Source: Polyangia bacterium (GTDB lineage: Bacteria; Myxococcota_A; Polyangia; Nannocystales; Nannocystaceae). Taken from it: a DNA stretch of 64,000 nucleotides. Of the stretch, positions 47,527-60,081 are shown piece after piece. Both the position numbers and the translations under genes were made by a program. Each line of letters begins with the position of its first letter. Position 1 is the stretch's first letter. Under the pieces are notes generated by a model. That model was given only the letters and a program-made list of their open reading frames with translations. It ran no database searches and was not told where the DNA came from. The DNA is taken from positions 236,686-300,685 of the forward strand of contig JAUIKS010000012.1 in NCBI GenBank assembly GCA_030430565.1. The letters run 5' to 3'.

Positions 47527-48857
47527 GCGCGCTCCTCCGTCGTCTGCAGCCGAACCTCGACCGCGCGCGCGTGCCCCTCGAGGCCCTCCGCGCGGGCCAG
47601 CGCCACGATCGCGCCCGCCTGCGCCCGCAGGGTGCTGGGCGCGAGCTGCAGGACGCTGGTGTACTTGACGAAGTCCCAGACCCCCAGCGGCGAGGCGAAG
47701 CGCGCGGCGCCGGCGGTCGGCAGCACGTGGCTCGGTCCCGCCGTGTAGTCGCCGGCCGCCTCGGGGGTCCACGCGCCGACGAAGATCGCGCCCGCCGTGC
47801 GCAGCGCGGGGACCAGCTTCTCAGGTGTCTCTACGAGCAGCTCGAGGTGCTCGGGCGCGTAGTCGTTGGCGGCCTCGACCATCGCCGCGCGGTCCTCGAC
47901 CAGCGCGAGCGCGCCGTGATCCTCGAGCGCCCGGCGGGCGATCTCGGCCCGCGGGAGCGTGGCGAGCTGACGCGAGAGCGCGGCGCGGACGGCCGCGGCG
48001 AGCGGCGGCGCGTCGGTCACCAGCACGGGGCAGGCGAGCGCGTCGTGCTCGGCCTGGGCGATCAGGTCCGCCGCGATCAGCTCCGGATCCGCGCCCGCGT
48101 CCGCCATCACCAGCACCTCGCTCGGCCCGGCGATCGAGTCGATGTCGCAGAGCCCGAAGACCTGGCGCTTCGCGGCGGTGACGTAGGCGTTGCCGGGCCC
48201 GACGATCTTGTCGACCCGCGGGACCGAGGCGGTGCCGAGCGCGGCCGCGGCGACGGCCTGGGCCCCGCCGATCTGAAACACCCGATCGACCCCGGCGAGC
48301 TCGGCGGCGAGCAGCACCACGGGGCTCGGCCGCGGCGTCAGCAAGATGACCTCTGAGACACCCGCGACCTTGGCCGGCACGCCCGTCATCAACACCGACG
48401 AGGGGTACGCGGCGGTCCCGCCCGGGGCGTAGACGGCGACCCGTCGCAGCGGGGTGACGCGGCTCTCGAGGCGGGTGTCGCCCCCCTCGCGCTCGAGCCC
48501 CGTCGAGCGCGGGATCTGGGTGCGGTGGAAGTCGCGGACGTTTCGCGCGGCGACCTCGAGCGCCGCCCGGGTCTCCGCGCTGATGTCGGCGCCGGCGATC
48601 GCGGCCGCGCGCGCCTGCGCGTCGATCTCGAACTCCCCCGGGGCGAGCGCGCGGCCCTCAAAGCGCGCGGTCAGCTCGGAGACCGCGAGGTCTCCCCGGG
48701 CGCGGACATCGGCGATGATCGCCCGCGCGGCCTCGTCGGCCTGACCGTCGAGGCCGACCGAGCGAGCGCACAGCCGCCGCCAGCGCTCGAGGTCGCGGGG
48801 ATCCTGGCCGGGTCGGAGGTCGAGCGTCGGGATAGCGAGCGCGGGCGCGTCACTCAT
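47523..48857 (-). CDS. hisD: Histidinol dehydrogenase
   Basis: 444 residues from the ATG at 48857, close to the usual 430. It catalyses the last two steps of histidine synthesis, L-histidinol to L-histidine with NAD+ and Zn2+. Diagnostic sequences: GGTAAYPSSVLMTGVPAKVAGV, GPGNAYVTAAKRQV, IDSIAGPSEVLVMADAGADPELIAADLIAQAEHD and DYAPEHLELLVE, plus the zinc/substrate histidines in these motifs. No other his gene is in the window; it forms a two-gene operon with the thioesterase downstream. Confidence 0.96.
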   Translation of the reverse strand: MSDAPALAIPTLDLRPGQDPRDLERWRRLCARSVGLDGQADEAARAIIADVRARGDLAVSELTARFEGRALAPGEFEIDAQARAAAIAGADISAETRAALEVAARNVRDFHRTQIPRSTGLEREGGDTRLESRVTPLRRVAVYAPGGTAAYPSSVLMTGVPAKVAGVSEVILLTPRPSPVVLLAAELAGVDRVFQIGGAQAVAAAALGTASVPRVDKIVGPGNAYVTAAKRQVFGLCDIDSIAGPSEVLVMADAGADPELIAADLIAQAEHDALACPVLVTDAPPLAAAVRAALSRQLATLPRAEIARRALEDHGALALVEDRAAMVEAANDYAPEHLELLVETPEKLVPALRTAGAIFVGAWTPEAAGDYTAGPSHVLPTAGAARFASPLGVWDFVKYTSVLQLAPSTLRAQAGAIVALARAEGLEGHARAVEVRLQTTEERA

Positions 48858-48950
48858 GGGGCGAGAAGGTAGCCTGGTTCGGCCGCGAGGTCGCACGTGG
48901 ACGTCGACGGAGCCGGGCTGATACGCTCGCCGGGTCGCCGGAGCCGCGCG

Positions 48951-50096
48951 ATGCCCGAAAACCCCACCGAACCGTCGCGCGCCGCGCCCACGCGCGCGGC
49001 CCGTCGCCGAGGCGTGACCGTCGCCGCGCTGGCGTGCGCGCTGGCGTTCGCCCCCGCGGCCTGCGCTGGCGGCGGGGGGGACACCACCGGGACGACGACC
49101 GGCGACAACGACGACGACGACAGCGCCACGAGCGACGCGATGGGCTTCACGCCGCCCACGCCGCGCGATCTCTGCGAGCTCGCGCCGCTCGTCGGAGCCG
49201 GCCGCTGGTACGGCGAGCTCTACACGAACACCGAGCAGCTGGCCGGCGTCTGCGGCATGGGCGGACCCGACGCGTTCCTGCAGCTGGCGACCGACAAGCG
49301 CGTCGACCTCCAGGTGTTCGCCCGGGGTGAAGGCTTCACGCCGCGCGTCGAGGTCATCGGCGACACCTGCACGCGCGGCGCGTCGCTGGGCTGCGCCCTC
49401 GACGGCACCAGCGGGCTCACGGTTCGTGATCTGCTGGCCGGGACGACCGTGCACATCGTCGTCGGCGTCGGCGCGGACGAACCACTGCTCGGCGAGATCG
49501 AGACCACCACGATGCCCTACTACGTCGACATCGTGACGCGGCGCGTGCTCGAGGCGGGCGAGCGCTGCCAGCCCGCGGAGCTGGGCCGCTGCGTCGCGGG
49601 CACGGTGTGCGCGCTCGAGTCGGACGAGGAGCAGGATCCTGACGCTGATCCAGGCTCTGGTGGTGTGTGGCGCTGTGTCGAGACCACGGCGGACACCTGC
49701 GCGGATGCCGAGGAGGTCGATCTCGCGGGGACTCTCACGACGCTGGAGCTGTTCGGGCCACCAGCGCAAAGTGATGCACACCAGCACTCCTGTACGGGCG
49801 CCGAGCTCGTCGAGCGCGTGTTTCAGCTGCGTCTACCCGACACTGTCGAGGCGACGGAATCGCTGTCGATCCGCACGGACGCGCCTGGCGTCGGACTCGC
49901 GCTGCGGACGCCAGGATGTCTATCCGAGCACGAACTCGCCTGCTCGGCCCCCGCCGAGAGCGGCGCGGAGCTGACGATCATGGACCTCGCCTCCCTGGCC
50001 CAGAGCGGGCAGCGGCCGTATCTGTTCGTCGAGTGGCCGGCCGACGGGCCGGGTGACGACGTCGACGAATTCGTCGTCGAGCTGGCGCGTGAGTGA
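48951..50096 (+). CDS. Lipoprotein of unknown function
   Basis: 381 residues from the ATG at 48951. An Arg-rich N-region is followed by ALACALAFAPAAC, a lipobox with Cys46. A short Thr/Asp linker is followed by two beta-rich domains with scattered cysteine pairs (CELAPLVGAGRWYGELYTN, CVAGTVC, CADAEEVDLAGTLTTLELFG). The last part resembles the pre-peptidase-like beta domains found in secreted bacterial proteins. No catalytic motif. It is divergent from hisD. Confidence 0.72.
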   Translation: MPENPTEPSRAAPTRAARRRGVTVAALACALAFAPAACAGGGGDTTGTTTGDNDDDDSATSDAMGFTPPTPRDLCELAPLVGAGRWYGELYTNTEQLAGVCGMGGPDAFLQLATDKRVDLQVFARGEGFTPRVEVIGDTCTRGASLGCALDGTSGLTVRDLLAGTTVHIVVGVGADEPLLGEIETTTMPYYVDIVTRRVLEAGERCQPAELGRCVAGTVCALESDEEQDPDADPGSGGVWRCVETTADTCADAEEVDLAGTLTTLELFGPPAQSDAHQHSCTGAELVERVFQLRLPDTVEATESLSIRTDAPGVGLALRTPGCLSEHELACSAPAESGAELTIMDLASLAQSGQRPYLFVEWPADGPGDDVDEFVVELARE

Positions 50097-50255
50097 CCAG
50101 CGCGCGCGCTTGCCCTCGCCCTGTTCCCCGAATATGCTGCCGCGCCTCCCGAGCGATCTCGACCAATCATCGAGCACCGCGCGCGGAGGTTTGCACATAC
50201 CGGGTACCCGCCAGTCCCGAGGAAACGACATTCCAGAAGAAAGAACCCGAGGTCC

Positions 50256-51419
50256 ATGGCTAGCCGTCTCTTCACCAGCGAGTCCGTCACCGAAGGCCAC
50301 CCCGACAAGATCTGCGATCGCATCAGCGACGCCGTGCTCGACGCGATCCTGGCCGGCGATCCCAACGCGCGCGTGGCCTGTGAAACGCTGGTGAAGACCG
50401 GCTACGTCAACGTCGCGGGCGAGGTGCGCACCTCCACGTACGTCGACATCCCGAAGATCGTTCGCGACACCGTGCGCAACATCGGCTACGTGCACTCCGA
50501 CATGGGCTTCGACGCCGACAGCTGCGGCGTGCTCGTCTCGATCGAGGGCCAGAGCCCCGACATCGCCGTCGGCGTTGATGCTGGCGACGCGAAGGAGCAG
50601 GGCGCCGGCGACCAGGGCATGATGTTCGGCTTCGCCTGCACCGACACCCCCGAGCTGATGCCGCTGCCGATCAGCCTGGCCCACAAGCTCACCGCCCAGC
50701 TGACCAAGGTCCGCAAGGACGACAAGAACAGCCCGCTGCGCCCCGACGGCAAGTCGCAGGTCACCGTCGAGTACATCGACGGCAAGCCGGCCCGCGTCGA
50801 CACGGTCGTCATCTCGACCCAGCACAGCCCCGACATCTCGCAGGCGACCCTGCGCGCCTTCATCACCGAGAACGTGATCAAGGCCGTGATCCCGACGGAG
50901 CTGCTGGACGACAAGACGATCTTCCACATCAACCCCACCGGCATCTTCGTCGTCGGCGGGCCCATGGGCGACGCCGGCCTCACCGGCCGCAAGATCATCG
51001 TCGACACCTACGGCGGCATGGGTCGTCACGGCGGCGGCGCGTTCTCGGGCAAGGACCCCTCCAAGGTCGACCGCAGCGCCGCCTACTACGCGCGCTACAT
51101 CGCCAAGAACCTGGTCGCCGCCAAGCTCTGCAGCCGCTGCGAGGTCCAGCTCGCCTACGCCATCGGCGTGGCCAAGCCCGTCAGCATCGCGGTCGACGCC
51201 TTCGGCACCAGCAAGCTCAGCGACGACCAGCTCGCCGAGCTCGTCGAGCAGCACTTCGACGCGCGCCCCGCGTCGATCATCCGCGACCTCGACCTCCTGC
51301 GCCCGATCTACAGCGCGACCTCGGCCTACGGCCACTTCGGCCGCACCGAGCCGGAGTTCACCTGGGAGCGCACCGATCGCGCTGAGGCGCTCGCTGCCGC
51401 CGCCGCCAAGCTCAGCTAG
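50256..51419 (+). CDS. metK: S-adenosylmethionine synthase
   Basis: 387 residues, the normal length. It makes AdoMet from ATP and methionine. Seen: FTSESVTEGHPDKICDRISDAVLDAIL, GDQGMMFGFAC (ATP site), KSQVTVEY, HINPTGIFVVGGPMGDAGLTGRKIIVDTYGG and GGGAFSGKDPSKVDRSAAY (Mg/K sites). CCCGAGG precedes the ATG. It is monocistronic, ending at a strong terminator. Codon use is more biased toward C-ending codons than its neighbours, consistent with high expression. Confidence 0.98.
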   Translation: MASRLFTSESVTEGHPDKICDRISDAVLDAILAGDPNARVACETLVKTGYVNVAGEVRTSTYVDIPKIVRDTVRNIGYVHSDMGFDADSCGVLVSIEGQSPDIAVGVDAGDAKEQGAGDQGMMFGFACTDTPELMPLPISLAHKLTAQLTKVRKDDKNSPLRPDGKSQVTVEYIDGKPARVDTVVISTQHSPDISQATLRAFITENVIKAVIPTELLDDKTIFHINPTGIFVVGGPMGDAGLTGRKIIVDTYGGMGRHGGGAFSGKDPSKVDRSAAYYARYIAKNLVAAKLCSRCEVQLAYAIGVAKPVSIAVDAFGTSKLSDDQLAELVEQHFDARPASIIRDLDLLRPIYSATSAYGHFGRTEPEFTWERTDRAEALAAAAAKLS

Positions 51420-51449
51420 GCTCGCTCGTGGAGCGGACTTAAAAATTCA

Positions 51450-51487
51450 CGCCGGCCAGGTAACAACCTGGTCGGCGTTTCGCTTTT
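51450..51487 (+). terminator. Rho-independent terminator of metK
   Basis: CGCCGGCCAGGT (51450-51461) pairs with ACCTGGTCGGCG (51466-51477) with one G-T wobble and an AACA loop. TTTCGCTTTT follows, and an A-run precedes the stem. It lies 31 bases after the metK stop. Confidence 0.88.
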
Positions 51488-51512
51488 AAAATCGTTAGGA
51501 TTGACGCACGAC

Positions 51513-51812
51513 ATGGTGGAGCAGCCAGATATCGGCGTACCGCGACCCGACCAGCTCGACGAGCCGATCGTCATCTACACGCGACCTTTCTGCGGCTACT
51601 GCACGCTCGCGGTTCGGCTGCTGAAGCAGCGCCGGTTCTCATTTCGCGAGATCGGCGTCGGCGGCAACCGGCCCGCGCGGGCCTGGCTGGCCGAGCAGAG
51701 CGGGCAGCAGACGGTGCCCCAGATCTTCATCCGCGGGCGCTCGATCGGCGGCTACACCGAGCTAGCCGTGCTCGACCGCCGCGGTCAGCTGCTCGCGCTC
51801 GTCTCCGGCTGA
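51513..51812 (+). CDS. Glutaredoxin
   Basis: 99 residues from the ATG at 51513; a TTG at 51501 would add four. A thioredoxin-fold core has IVIYTRPFCGYCTLAVRLLKQR with the dithiol active site CGYC, then QQTVPQIFIRGRSIGGYTEL (cis-Pro TVP and the GG glutathione-binding pair). It reduces disulfides or carries out deglutathionylation in the cytosol. The 3' end overlaps the convergent symporter gene by 28 bases. Confidence 0.93.
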   Translation: MVEQPDIGVPRPDQLDEPIVIYTRPFCGYCTLAVRLLKQRRFSFREIGVGGNRPARAWLAEQSGQQTVPQIFIRGRSIGGYTELAVLDRRGQLLALVSG

Positions 51813-53368
51813 TCGAGCGGACGCGGGAGCGCGCCAATTGAAAAACTCACGGTCGCCGCGATCGCGATCCACCACGGCCACGTGATCACCACGCGCGTCA
51901 ACCAAAGCGGCTGCAGGAACAGCGCGACGCCGACCGCCGCGCCCACCAGCATCCCGGCGCAGACGCTTCGGTCGCGCCCGCGCGTCGGGGTCAGCAGCGC
52001 CACTAAAAAACTCCCGAGCAGGCCGCCGTAGATCACCGACATCGCCGCGAGCGCGAGCTCGACGAGGTTGAGCCCGCCGCCGGCGCTGGCGAGGCGCTCG
52101 TAGTAGACGAACAGCAGCGCGGCCAGGACCAGCAGGATCGTGAACACCACGGTCGCGCGGCGCAGCGTCGCGGGCGAGGCCTCGTTCTCCGCTCCAGTCT
52201 CTGCCGCTCGCGTCCCGCGGATGTCGACCGTCCACGACGTCGCCAGCGCGTTCACGGCCGAGTCGAGGCTCGACATCGCGGCCGCGAACAGCCCCGCGAA
52301 CACCAGCCCGCGCAGCCCGGCCGGCAGGTGCGCGAGCGCGAAGCTCGGCATCACCTGCTTGGGGTCCGCCGGCGGCGGAAAGCGCGTCGCGTCCACGAGC
52401 GCGAGCGAGGGCTCGTGCAGCGCCCACAGCCCGGTGCCGATGGCCAGAAACACCGCGACGATCGGGACGTTGAGAAACCCCGACGCGACGAGCGCTTGCG
52501 CGCCGCCGCGGGCGTCGCGGGTCGTCAGCAGCCGCTGCACGAGGTCCTGGTCGGTCCCCTGGGCGGCGAGGGTCAGGAACACGCCGCCGACGAGCGCGCT
52601 CGGGAGCACCCCGGCCTGGCCCAGGTACGCGCCGACGAAGTGTCGCCAGCCGGCGGCCAGCCGCGCCCAGAGCAGATCGGAAGATGTCCCTTGGGGCAGC
52701 GCGTCCGGCCAGCGCAGGATCGCGAGCTTGTCGCCCGCGGCCTCGATCGTCGCGCTGACGCCGGCGGGTCCCAGGAGGCCGAGCAGCGTCCCGAGCACCG
52801 CGAGGGCCGCGAGCAGGAACACGGCGCCCTGCAGCACATCGGTCCAGATCACCGCGCGGATGCCCCCGGCCCGCGTGTAGAGCCCGGCGACGAGGCCCGC
52901 GAGCACGATCGAGAGCTCGATCGAGAAGCCCGTGAGCGACGCGAAGGCGAGCGCCGCGATGAACAGGCGAACGCCGGAGGCGAGCACCCGGCCGATCAAG
53001 AACAGCCACGCGGCGAGCCGCTGGCTGCGCGGGCCGAAGCGGGCGCCGAGCAGGCCGTAGACCGTGACGAGGTCGAGCTTGAAGTACAGGCCTAAGAGCC
53101 AGGTAGCGACGATGAGGCGCCCGACGATCGAGCCGAGCAGGAACTGCAGGTAGGACCAGTCGCCGGTGTAGGCGGCGTGCGGCACCCCGAGGAAGGTCGC
53201 GGCGGAGAGCTCGGTGGCGATCAGGGAGCAGAGCGCGGCCCAGGCCGGGATGGAGCGCTCGCCGAGCATGAAGGCGCGCGCCCCCTGGGGCCCACGGCTC
53301 GCGCGCCAGCCGATCCACAGGACCAGGCCTGCGTAGGCGAACATGACGAGCCAGTCGAGCGGGTGCAC
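51785..53368 (-). CDS. Sodium:solute symporter family transporter
   Basis: 527 residues with about thirteen hydrophobic helices, the SSF/LeuT fold. LGERSIPAWAALCSLIATELSAATFLGVPHAAYTGDW in the first helices and VRLFIAALAFASLTG / GGIRAVIWTDVLQG match the family. FAGLFAAAMSSLDSAVNALATSWTVDI near residue 345 carries the paired Ser residues of the Na2 site. The substrate is unknown; relatives carry sugars, sialic acid, proline or iodide. No catabolic genes adjoin it. Confidence 0.92.
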   Translation of the reverse strand: MHPLDWLVMFAYAGLVLWIGWRASRGPQGARAFMLGERSIPAWAALCSLIATELSAATFLGVPHAAYTGDWSYLQFLLGSIVGRLIVATWLLGLYFKLDLVTVYGLLGARFGPRSQRLAAWLFLIGRVLASGVRLFIAALAFASLTGFSIELSIVLAGLVAGLYTRAGGIRAVIWTDVLQGAVFLLAALAVLGTLLGLLGPAGVSATIEAAGDKLAILRWPDALPQGTSSDLLWARLAAGWRHFVGAYLGQAGVLPSALVGGVFLTLAAQGTDQDLVQRLLTTRDARGGAQALVASGFLNVPIVAVFLAIGTGLWALHEPSLALVDATRFPPPADPKQVMPSFALAHLPAGLRGLVFAGLFAAAMSSLDSAVNALATSWTVDIRGTRAAETGAENEASPATLRRATVVFTILLVLAALLFVYYERLASAGGGLNLVELALAAMSVIYGGLLGSFLVALLTPTRGRDRSVCAGMLVGAAVGVALFLQPLWLTRVVITWPWWIAIAATVSFSIGALPRPLDQPETSASS

Positions 53369-53395
53369 CGCCCGGCATCATAGCTCTCGAGCCGA

Positions 53396-53998
53396 CTAGT
53401 TCATCAGTACGTAGACCAGCACGAGCAGCGTGGCGAACAGGATCAGCCCGCCGACGATCAGCTGGTTGTTGCGGTTTGGTTTCCACTCGACCGCGTCGTC
53501 GAGGGAGTAGGCGGCCTGCGGGGGCTGCATCGGCGGGGCTTGGGCGGGGTCGCTCTTGACCTGCGTGCGCTGGTACTGCTCGGTGACGACGCTGTCGTCC
53601 CCCGGGATAGCGATCTTCCCGCCGGCGCGGAGCTGGGCGAGCGCCTCGGCCATGGTCTGCCCGTTGGGTCCCACCTGGGCGTTGGGGTCCCAGTGCTCGG
53701 TGGGTCGCTCCCCGTCGTCAAGGATGTCGGTGTACTCGTCCCGATTAAACGTCTCGGGCTCGTGGTCGCTGGGGCCGGGCGTCGCGGACATGCGCGCCGG
53801 GCTGGGGCGCTGATCGGCGAATTGCATCGCGGCCTGGATGTGCGCGATTTCGGTGTCGATCTTCTCGATCTCCTTCGTGTGCGTACGCAGCACGTGGGGA
53901 TCGACGGCCGTCTCGAGCGCCTGAACGTAGCGTCCTCGCAGGCGCTGGAGCTCCTGCAGGCGAGCGTTTGATTGCTGGATCCAATCGGGGGAGGCCAT
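53396..53998 (-). CDS. Tail-anchored coiled-coil protein
   Basis: 200 residues with no signal peptide. The N-terminal 65 residues are coiled-coil-like (NARLQELQRLRGRYVQALETAV, KEIEKIDTEIAHIQAAMQFA). A disordered acidic/Pro region follows, and a single C-terminal membrane helix (QLIVGGLILFATLLVLVYVLMN) ends the protein, leaving essentially nothing outside. Orientation is probably cytosolic. Unknown function. Confidence 0.72.
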   Translation of the reverse strand: MASPDWIQQSNARLQELQRLRGRYVQALETAVDPHVLRTHTKEIEKIDTEIAHIQAAMQFADQRPSPARMSATPGPSDHEPETFNRDEYTDILDDGERPTEHWDPNAQVGPNGQTMAEALAQLRAGGKIAIPGDDSVVTEQYQRTQVKSDPAQAPPMQPPQAAYSLDDAVEWKPNRNNQLIVGGLILFATLLVLVYVLMN

Positions 53999-54223
53999 GG
54001 ATGATCATCGGGTCGATCGCGGCCGACCCGCCGATGTGACTCCGTCGCGCGAGCGCGACGAGTCGGTGTGATAATACACAGGACCGGCTTGTGAAGGATC
54101 AGCGTCTTTAGCGCATTGTCGCGTGATGGGCAGATTCGCGCGATGATTCAAGCGCGTTGCCGCGCTCGAGCGTGACGGCGGTGGCGGCGGCGCTCATATG
54201 TCCGAACGCGCAGCGGCGGTCGC

Positions 54224-57304
<3,081 letters not shown>

Positions 57305-57616
57305 TGGCACTATACAAGGCCGCTGCGGGCGCCGCACGCGAGGGATCGCCGCTGAGTGTGCGCAGAACCGTCCGGGACCGCGTCGGCGGCGCTCGTCGCC
57401 GCTCGGGTTGCGGACTGCGCCAGCGCGTGTCTCTACCACCACCCGACACGTGCACGAGCACCGACGCGAGAGTGACACCGGCGCGAACTCGCCAAGGACA
57501 AGATCATCACAGTCCAGTCGACCCTCACAAGACTGGCAAAACATTGATCGCGGACGCGCCGCAGTTTTGTCCCCCGCTCGTGGTGTGCACACGCGAGGTG
57601 GTATGATGAATCCACG
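57305..57616. other. Divergent intergenic region
   Basis: About 310 bases between the M16 peptidase and CGDG-repeat lipoprotein genes. Only a short palindrome GTGTGCACAC (about 57582-57591) stands out. Promoters for both genes must lie here; none can be assigned with confidence. Confidence 0.4.
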
Positions 57617-58558
57617 GTGCGTCGTGTCGCCCTATTCTCGTTGCTGCTCCTCTCGAGCGTTGGCTTCGGCTTCGGTTGTCTCATCGAGCTGACGCCGGGG
57701 GTCAATTGCGGCGACGGCTTCTGGGACGCCGATGTTGAGGAGTGCGATCCGGATGTCCCGTCGAGCTACGTGAACGCCTGCGCCGATCGAGGTCGACCCG
57801 GCGGCATCGCCCACTGCAACCCCACGACGTGCGAGATCGAGGCAGGCGAGCTCGAGTGCGCCCGCTGCGGCGACGGCTACGTCGACTCGCTGGCGGGCGA
57901 GGAGTGCGACGGCAGCAACTTCGACGGGAAGGTCTGCCCGGCCGGCGGGCAGCTGCAGTGCATCAACTGTCGCATCGACCGCACGCTCTGCCTCGACTGC
58001 GGCAACGGCGATATCGACGAGGGCGAGGAGTGTGACTACCGCGAGGTCAGCCCCGGCGACTTCAAAGAGGTCAAGGCCTGCACGGATCTCGACTCGCCGT
58101 ACACGCCGATCGTCGAGTACGGCTCGGGCACCACCAGCAAGTGCGGCACCGACTGTCGCTGGGAGCGCAGCTCGTGCAGCTACTGCGGCAACGACCAGCG
58201 CGACGACCCGATCCCGCTGACCTTCCAGGGCGGCCTCCCGAGCCTCGACGAGGTCTGCGACGGCGAGGAGGTGCGGGTCCCCGATCTCGTGGCCTACTGC
58301 CAGGCGCAGTGCAACGACGTCGACGATCTCGCGCTGCGCTGCTCGTACAAGTGCGCCGCGGACTGCCGGGCCCTCGAGCCGTCCGAGGACGAAGAGCTCG
58401 GCTGCTGTCGCAAGTCCGGCGAGCTGTGCCCCACGGACGACGAGCCGTTCCCGTGCTGCTGGACGCTCGACAACCCCGACAAGGTCGGGATCGGCGAGAG
58501 CAGCTGCAACCCCGAGATCGTCGAAGAGGACTTCGACGGTCAGCTGCGCTGCAAGTAG
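57617..58558 (+). CDS. Cys-rich lipoprotein with CGDG-type repeats
   Basis: 313 residues from a GTG. The signal ends SVGFGFGC. It is dominated by the myxobacterial CGDG/CGNG...EECD repeat (DUF4215-like): CGDGFWDADVEECD, CGDGYVDSLAGEECDG, CGNGDIDEGEECDY and a weaker CGNDQRDDP unit. Further Cys pairs follow (CSYKCAADC, CCRKSGELCP). These disulfide-rich repeats are found in surface or secreted proteins of fruiting and predatory myxobacteria. Its role is unknown. Confidence 0.83.
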   Translation: MRRVALFSLLLLSSVGFGFGCLIELTPGVNCGDGFWDADVEECDPDVPSSYVNACADRGRPGGIAHCNPTTCEIEAGELECARCGDGYVDSLAGEECDGSNFDGKVCPAGGQLQCINCRIDRTLCLDCGNGDIDEGEECDYREVSPGDFKEVKACTDLDSPYTPIVEYGSGTTSKCGTDCRWERSSCSYCGNDQRDDPIPLTFQGGLPSLDEVCDGEEVRVPDLVAYCQAQCNDVDDLALRCSYKCAADCRALEPSEDEELGCCRKSGELCPTDDEPFPCCWTLDNPDKVGIGESSCNPEIVEEDFDGQLRCK

Positions 58559-58604
58559 CGACCTCACAGCCCGTGGCGAACGTCCACGGGCGGCCTCGCT
58601 TGGT

Positions 58605-59564
58605 CTAGCGACGCTCGAGCGTGCGCGGGCCGTGGAGCCGCCAGTGCTCGCCGAGCAGCACCGCCGCGGCGCAGGCGACGTTGAGGCTCTCGAGGTGCCC
58701 GGTGCCGGGGATCTTCACGCGGTGGTCGGCGAGCTTGAGCAGCGACTTGGAGAGGCCGTGGGCCTCTGAGCCGAGCATGACGACGGCCGCCGAGGGGAGC
58801 GTGACCGCGGCGTCCTCGGTCGGCGCGTAGAGGGCCTGGGAGCCCCGCGGGGTCGTGGCGATCAGCGAGAGCCCGGCCGCGCGGGCGCGCTCGAGCGGCG
58901 AGGTGCCGGCCGGGACCGGCACGAGGTCGACCCACTCCGCGCCGCCCTGGGCCGTCCGCATGAGCGCGCTCGAGAGCTGGAGCGAGGCGCCGCAGGCGAG
59001 CACCGCGAGCGCGCCGAAGTGGGCGCAGACGCGGAGGATGGCGCCGAGGTTGTGGGGGTTCTCGACGCGCTCCAAGTACACGATGACGGTCGGCTCGTCG
59101 CGCGCCCGCGCCGCGCGGGCGCGCTCGAGCACCGCGTCGAGGCGCGCCGCGGGTCGCTCGCGCACGAGCATGCTGATGCCCTCGTGGTGCACTGATCCGG
59201 TGACGCGCTTGAGCTCGGCGTCGTCGACGACGTGGTAGGCGACGCGGTTGTTCGCGGCCTGCTTGAGCAGCGCGCGAAACCGCGGGATCAGGTCCTCGGA
59301 GATATAGATCCTGCGAATGTCCTGGGGACGCCGCGCGGCCACCGTGAGGCAGGCGTTGACGCCACAGACCTTGAGCTCGGGGGCGTTCTTGCTCGGGCGC
59401 GAGCCGTGCTTCTGCCCGCGTTGCCCTGAACGCTCGTCTTGGCTGCGCGGGCGCTCGCCCCGGTTGCGTGGGCGCTCGCCCTGGTTGCGCGGGCGCTCGC
59501 CCTGGTTGCGCGGGCCACGGCGTCTCGCCTTGGGCTGCCTGGAGTCGGGGTCGCGGTCGTTCAC
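58605..59564 (-). CDS. SpoU/TrmH family RNA 2'-O-methyltransferase with Arg-rich tail
   Basis: 319 residues from the GTG at 59564, the first plausible start; the frame is open upstream through a decayed gene. Residues 16-46 are repeats of RGERPRNQ type, likely RNA-binding and disordered. A SpoU substrate-binding domain (KVCGVNACLTVAARRPQDIRRIYI) precedes the SPOUT knot: NPHNLGAILRVCAHFG, VVMLGSEAHGLSKSLL and IPGTGHLESLNVACAAAVLLGE, which form the AdoMet pocket. The target nucleotide is not predictable. Confidence 0.9.
   Translation of the reverse strand: MNDRDPDSRQPKARRRGPRNQGERPRNQGERPRNRGERPRSQDERSGQRGQKHGSRPSKNAPELKVCGVNACLTVAARRPQDIRRIYISEDLIPRFRALLKQAANNRVAYHVVDDAELKRVTGSVHHEGISMLVRERPAARLDAVLERARAARARDEPTVIVYLERVENPHNLGAILRVCAHFGALAVLACGASLQLSSALMRTAQGGAEWVDLVPVPAGTSPLERARAAGLSLIATTPRGSQALYAPTEDAAVTLPSAAVVMLGSEAHGLSKSLLKLADHRVKIPGTGHLESLNVACAAAVLLGEHWRLHGPRTLERR
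59427..59519 (-). repeat. 21-bp coding repeats in the methyltransferase N-terminus
   Basis: About four head-to-tail copies of a 21-base unit (plus-strand CGGGCGCTCGCCCTGGTTGCG), decaying at both ends. It encodes the R-G-E-R-P-R-N-Q tail. Near-identity points to recent expansion. Confidence 0.8.
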
Positions 59565-59579
59565 GGCGCGCGGAGCATA

Positions 59580-60081
59580 GCAGCCGGCGGCCAGGGCCGA
59601 GCTCGACCACACGCGCTGCTGGGCTGCAGCGCCCCAGGTCAGCTCGAGGTTCGCGGCTCCCCAGGTCAGCTCGAGGTTCGCGGCTCCCGGGGCGAAGGCG
59701 TCGAGGCAGAACGACTCGCGCGCGTCGTCCTCTGGGCGCTCGTGGGCGACGACGAAGAACGCGGGATCCCCCGTGAGCACGAGCGGGGCTGAGCTCGTAG
59801 ATCTTCGCGTCGTCGTGGCCGCGCGCGACCAGCTCGAGGCAGCGGCGCGCGCCCAGCGAGAGCTGCGCCTCCTCGAGGCCTCGAAGTCGAGGATGCCGGC
59901 GCCGTCGACGACCTCGACCGTGTAGGCGTTGGGCGCGGCCGGCGAGGCCAGCGTGATGATTTGTGCCTCTGTCCCTGTGTACAGGTCAAACCGCCCGAGG
60001 GGCACAGTCGCGCTCCGAGAGCTCGAGCGTGACCTCCGCGCCAACCACGAGCACGTCCAACGAAGGCGCGTGCCGGCCCGG
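59580..60081 (-). pseudogene. Decayed gene remnant with several frameshifts
   Basis: Protein-like sequence is split over three frames on the minus strand. LDVLVVGAEVTLELSERD (from about 60060) runs to a stop. In a second frame ATVPLGRFDLYTGTEAQ and NAYTVEVVDGAGILDFE follow (about 60010-59880). LEEAQLSLGARRCLELVARG and DDAKIYEL are in a third (about 59880-59790). PLVLTGDPAFFVVAHERPED and SFCLDAFAPGAANLELTWG follow in yet another register and run into the methyltransferase frame. A 27-base duplication encodes AANLELTWG twice. The first piece is in frame with, and directly after, the stop of the TPR gene. Sequencing error is the alternative. Confidence 0.65.

Noticed and set aside
50097..50255. 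A SAM- or SAH-sensing riboswitch upstream of metK
   Set aside because: The leader is short, and I could not match it to SAM-I, SAM-II or SAH consensus; no terminator or anti-terminator pairing is evident.
57582..57591. GTGTGCACAC palindrome as an operator
   Set aside because: A 10-base palindrome in a GC-rich 310-base gap is expected by chance often enough, and no second copy supports it.
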